Shown: positions 60,174 through 64,000 of the stretch, piece by piece
Position numbering within the stretch: the first letter of the stretch is position 1
Layout: each line of letters opens with the position of its first letter
Source: Streptomyces sp. NBC_01571
GTDB taxonomy: Bacteria; Actinomycetota; Actinomycetes; Streptomycetales; Streptomycetaceae
DNA length: 64,000 nt
Assembly: GCF_026339875.1 (NCBI RefSeq)
Contig: NZ_JAPEPZ010000001.1
Coordinates: 9,176,001 to 9,240,000, forward strand
Direction: 5' to 3'
Made by a program: the position numbers and the translations under genes
Notes under the pieces: model-generated
What the model saw: the letters and a program-made list of their open reading frames with translations, nothing else
Told to the model about the DNA's origin: nothing
The model's database searches: none

Positions 60174-61567
60174 GACTTCCGTCCGGGGGACGTCGCTTCT
60201 CCCCCCGGATCCCGAGAGGTCGCGCTATCGGGCCCCTCGATCCGACACGTGTCGGCCCGGTCACGGCCTCTGCTGTCGCGGTTCCCGCCGTCCCGCTCCG
60301 GGGCCTCGTCCGGGATGCGGTACGCGGCCAGGGCGGCGGTGTCGTCGTCGAGGTTCCCGCCGCTGTGCGCCAGCAGGTCCTGGTGGAGGCTGTCGAGCAG
60401 TTCGCGGGGCGGCAGGCGGCACCAGGACCGGACGCGTTCGGCGAGGGGGTAGAAGTCCCCGGCCCGGTTCCGTGCCTCGGTGACACCGTCCGTGTACAGC
60501 AGCAGCTGGTTGCCGGGGTGGAAGGGCACCACGTCCGCGTGGTAGTCGTCCCCGGCCAGAACACCGAGGTTGAGGGGGAGCGAGGGGTCGGCCGAGTCCA
60601 GCTCGGTGACGACGTCACGGTCGATGAGCAGCGGCGGCGGATGGCCGCAGTTCACGATGCGGACGACGGGTTCGTCGTCGGGAATCTCCGCGAACACCGC
60701 GGTGACGAAGCGTTCCGCGCCCTCGCTGCCCGGCAGCTGCACGGCTCTGCGGTTCATGCTCTTCTCGACCCGGCGCGCCACCCCGGCCAGATCGGGTTCG
60801 TCATGGGCGGCCTCGCGGAAGGCGCCGAGCATCGTCGCCGCCGTCTCCACCGCCATCAGGCCCTTGCCGCGGACGTCGCCGATCAGCAGGCGGACCCCGT
60901 ACGCGGTGGGCACCGCCTCGTACAGATCGCCCCCGATGCGCGCCTCCGCGGCGGCGGACAGGTAGAGGGTCTCCACACAGATCTGGCCGAGGCGGCGGGG
61001 CACCGGGCGCAGCAGCACGCGCTGCGCGGTCTCGGCCACGGAGCGCACGGTGGCGAGGGTCCGTTCCCTGCGGAGGCGGTGGGCGGCAAGAATCGTGCCG
61101 AGGACACCGACCAGGGCGGTGGAGATGTACGAGGCCACGTAGTGGCGCTCCCACAGATAGCCCACCGAGCGGCCCGCGCAGCACGGGGTTCCGGCCAGGA
61201 CACCTTCGAACACCACGGCGAACACCGTGACGGCGGCGACGACGGCGGGGCCGTGGGCGTAGGCGGCGACCAGGGGGAGGGCGATGAGCAGGAAGCTGAC
61301 CGGCCACTGCACCGGGGTGACGGGTTCGAGCACCAGGAGGAAGGCGACGTAGAGGGCCGGCAGCCAGCGCATCCACAGGGGTGTCGCCGGTCCCTGCAGA
61401 CCGGTGGCACTCGACCGCTCCGCACGGCGTCGTTCTGCTCCGCGACTCCCCGGCCACCTCACTGCCCGCTCCGGCGGGGGCTCGGCGTCAGCCGGAGCGG
61501 CCGGGGAGAACCGGCCGGGCGCACGGAGGGGGAGTCCGGTCCCGGACGGAGGTCCTGGCGGATCCAC
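60170..61567 (-). CDS. PP2C/SpoIIE family protein phosphatase with membrane domain
   Basis: A 465-aa phosphatase. Up to 65 N-terminal residues are Pro/Arg-rich, so an ATG at 61372 is an alternative start. Next come about three TM helices (WLPALYVAFLLVLE, FLLIALPLVAAYA, AAVTVFAVVFEGVL) and a coiled-coil-like link, then the phosphatase domain (from about residue 200: IGGDLYEAV, LIGDVRGKGL, LLYTDGVTEARN). Its stop overlaps the convergent phosphatase gene at CTAG. Such enzymes dephosphorylate STAS anti-anti-sigma partners. Confidence 0.85.
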   Translation of the reverse strand: MDPPGPPSGTGLPLRAPGRFSPAAPADAEPPPERAVRWPGSRGAERRRAERSSATGLQGPATPLWMRWLPALYVAFLLVLEPVTPVQWPVSFLLIALPLVAAYAHGPAVVAAVTVFAVVFEGVLAGTPCCAGRSVGYLWERHYVASYISTALVGVLGTILAAHRLRRERTLATVRSVAETAQRVLLRPVPRRLGQICVETLYLSAAAEARIGGDLYEAVPTAYGVRLLIGDVRGKGLMAVETAATMLGAFREAAHDEPDLAGVARRVEKSMNRRAVQLPGSEGAERFVTAVFAEIPDDEPVVRIVNCGHPPPLLIDRDVVTELDSADPSLPLNLGVLAGDDYHADVVPFHPGNQLLLYTDGVTEARNRAGDFYPLAERVRSWCRLPPRELLDSLHQDLLAHSGGNLDDDTAALAAYRIPDEAPERDGGNRDSRGRDRADTCRIEGPDSATSRDPGGEATSPGRKS

Positions 61568-62030
61568 TCAAGCGGCCTGTGCACGAGAACTCCTGGCGGG
61601 CTTGGTCAAGACAACCGCCCTGATGCGGCTCAACAGCTCGACCCGGTCATGGCTCCGGCAAGGGCATGTCAGGATCTTTGGGGCAATCCTACGACGCGGA
61701 GATCCTCGCGAGGGGGCTGAACCGCATCAGACGGGAGGAATCGCCGCGTGGCCGCGGCACTGCCGGCCCACCGGAAGCGGCTCCTTCCCCCGGACCCCGG
61801 CCTTTTCGACGCGCGGGAGGCGCCGACGGGGGCGCCGAATCCGGACCGACCGTTGCCTCGGGAACCGGACCGCCGCCCGGAACCCGGGTTCCTGTCCCGG
61901 TATCCGGACCGCCGCCTCGGGAACCGGACCGGTCGCCCGGGACCCGCGTCGCTCCCTCGGGACGCGCGTCGCTTCCCCGGGACCGTGCGGATCGGGCGGT
62001 CGGGCAGGAACACCCGCCAGGCAGGAACAT
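61568..62030. other. Intergenic region with imperfect G/C repeats
   Basis: 460 bp without a supported gene. Positions 61850-61985 hold degenerate repeats of CGGGAACCGGACCG and CCCGGGACCCGCGTCGC. Confidence 0.55.
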
Positions 62031-62368
62031 GTGGAGGCACCGAGGAGGGGGGCCAGGGCTTCTGGTCGAAACGATTCGGACGCGCCTCCGTCCGCGGGAC
62101 CGCGCGATGCCCTCGACGCGTCCAACGACGCGGTGGCGGTGGTCTCCGGTGCCGGTGCCGTGGTCGGCTGGACCCGCGGCGCCGAGGCGCTTCTCGGCTA
62201 CTCCGGTCCAGAGGTCGTCGGCCGCTCCACCGCCCCGCGGCTGCGGCAGGCCCGCGGCACCGACGAAGGCGGCCGCGGCTTCTTCCTCGTGGCCCACTCG
62301 CCCACCGCTGGGGCACCCGGCACACATCCGAAGGGAAGATCATCCGGGCCGAACAGGAGATCCGGTGA
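62031..62368 (+). pseudogene. Deleted phosphatase/anti-sigma regulator remnant
   Basis: A GTG at 62031 opens a frame with a PAS start (DALDASNDAVAVVSGAGAVV, then GWTRGAEALLGYSGPEVVGR), which jumps within 15 residues to the end of a HATPase domain, GTDEGGRGFFLVAH. The whole middle (rest of PAS, GAF and phosphatase) is missing. After position 62296 one base is lost: in the shifted frame the sequence continues LAHRWGTRHTSEGKIIRAEQEI to the stop at 62368, as in the intact gene at 57450 (ERWGTRYTPQGKVIWAEQ). Confidence 0.75.
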
Positions 62369-62401
62369 GGGGTGCGCCGGAGCGGGTATTCAACTCCCGT
62401 G

Positions 62402-63136
62402 TCATCGAAAGATGTTGACCGCCCGGGCGACCACCAGGACCACGGTCACCAAGGAGATGGAGGACTGCAGCATCATCAGCATCTTGGCCCAGCGCGAGAG
62501 CGGCATCACGTCGGTCGGGCTGAAGGCCGTGGAGTTCGTGAACGACAGGTACAGGTAGTCCAGGAACGCCGGTTCCCAGTCGGGCGGCGCGGTCTCCGGG
62601 CTCTGCATCTGCACGAAGAGGAAGTCGGCGAACTGGTGATGGCCGCGGGCCCGCAGCATCGGTCCACTGCGGTCCCACTCCCAGTACCACAGGGCGAACA
62701 CGATGACGTTCGTGAGCCAGATGCCACCCCCGGTCAGCAGCAGCGGCCCGGCGTCCTCGCCCTCGGTGCCGTTCACCAGGCCCGCCACCAGCCTCACCGC
62801 CGCCCAGCCGTTGGCCAGACTGATCACGGAGGTCAGGGCCAGGCCCAGCCACCGCAGCCACCGGTTCCGGGGCTCCACCCGCCGGGGGTTCGCCACGATC
62901 AGACCCGCCAGCAGCACCAACTCCAGGGCGGGCAGCACCCAGTAGGGCTGGAGGGCGAGCTCGTGCGGCACCATCCACTGGAGGGCGACCGCCACCAGGA
63001 TCACGGCGGTCACCGCCCAGCGCGGCTCGCCACGCGTCGCCCGGCGCCAGGCCGGTGCCACCTCGCGCTCCCGGCTCTCCAGGAGCCGCTCGATCCTGGC
63101 CAGGCGGCTCTCGGCGTCGTTCATCCCGTCGGTCAT
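62402..63136 (-). CDS. DUF1345-like membrane protein
   Basis: A 244-aa protein with a charged N-terminus, five or so TM helices and a final pore-like pair: FLDYLYLSFTNSTAFSPTDV, then MPLSRWAKMLMMLQSSISLV. This loop is like DUF1345 and the pore region of two-TM ion channels, so it might form a channel. The second helix pair resembles ALELVLLAGLIVANPRRVEP. The ATG is clear and the gene stands alone before lpdA, on the same strand and 18 bp away. Confidence 0.82.
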   Translation of the reverse strand: MTDGMNDAESRLARIERLLESREREVAPAWRRATRGEPRWAVTAVILVAVALQWMVPHELALQPYWVLPALELVLLAGLIVANPRRVEPRNRWLRWLGLALTSVISLANGWAAVRLVAGLVNGTEGEDAGPLLLTGGGIWLTNVIVFALWYWEWDRSGPMLRARGHHQFADFLFVQMQSPETAPPDWEPAFLDYLYLSFTNSTAFSPTDVMPLSRWAKMLMMLQSSISLVTVVLVVARAVNIFR

Positions 63137-63154
63137 GGCGAGGATTGTCCCGGG

Positions 63155-64000
<846 letters not shown>

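Noticed and set aside
58664..61720. Very long open frame on the plus strand (about 1000 codons)
   Set aside because: Crosses two real phosphatase genes in another frame and shows no domain; codon-bias artefact.
61730..62030. Pro/Arg-rich frame before the phosphatase remnant
   Set aside because: Composition reflects G/C repeats (CGGGAACCGGACCG-like); no conserved domain.

Overview
The window is about 72% G+C DNA with strongly G/C-biased third codon positions, GTG and TTG starts, many secreted hydrolases, SpoIIE-type phosphatases and NarL-type two-component genes. It is almost certainly a Streptomyces chromosome segment. There are about 43 protein genes, including two cut by the window edges, and two pseudogenes. 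I see no rRNA, tRNA, CRISPR array, transposase or complete prophage. Starts were chosen from ribosome binding sites, overlaps and signal peptides, so several differ from the longest reading frame.

Left part (1-17.2 kb): the end of a sugar ABC transporter, a GH38 alpha-mannosidase and a GH2 beta-galactosidase run in one direction. After an SDR enzyme, an FG-GAP repeat protein and a lipoprotein esterase comes a three-gene set with stop/start overlaps (GntR regulator, unknown 460-aa protein, GMC oxidoreductase). Next is a secreted GH92 alpha-mannosidase behind a LacI-type operator. GH38, GH92 and GH2 together point to import and trimming of mannose- and galactose-containing glycans.

Middle (17.5-36 kb): mostly exported proteins. 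These are a PHP-type phosphoesterase, an unknown secreted protein, a GH5 enzyme with a triplicated tail, two copies of a small secreted protein 9.3 kb apart that share upstream and terminator sequence, a two-TM protein resembling SLATT effectors, a short lipoprotein, a HupE/UreJ-like membrane protein, a metallophosphatase behind a possible PHO box, a DUF916-like surface protein, a GH3 hexosaminidase and a PL7 alginate lyase. A decayed histidine kinase follows.

Right part (36-64 kb): a lysA-type decarboxylase, a 54-aa CxxC protein, an SDR gene and an MFS exporter, 98-bp tandem repeats, a coupled four-gene ABC transporter plus two-component operon behind a 22-bp palindrome, a GH18 chitinase with two DasR-like boxes, an alpha/beta hydrolase, an FUSC-type transporter, an amidase, an M1 peptidase, two convergent SpoIIE-type phosphatases sharing a CTAG stop, a deleted third phosphatase, a DUF1345-like membrane protein and the 3' part of lpdA. 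The carbon-scavenging genes carry sugar-type operators and the phosphatase a phosphate-type one, while the right part is signalling and envelope functions.
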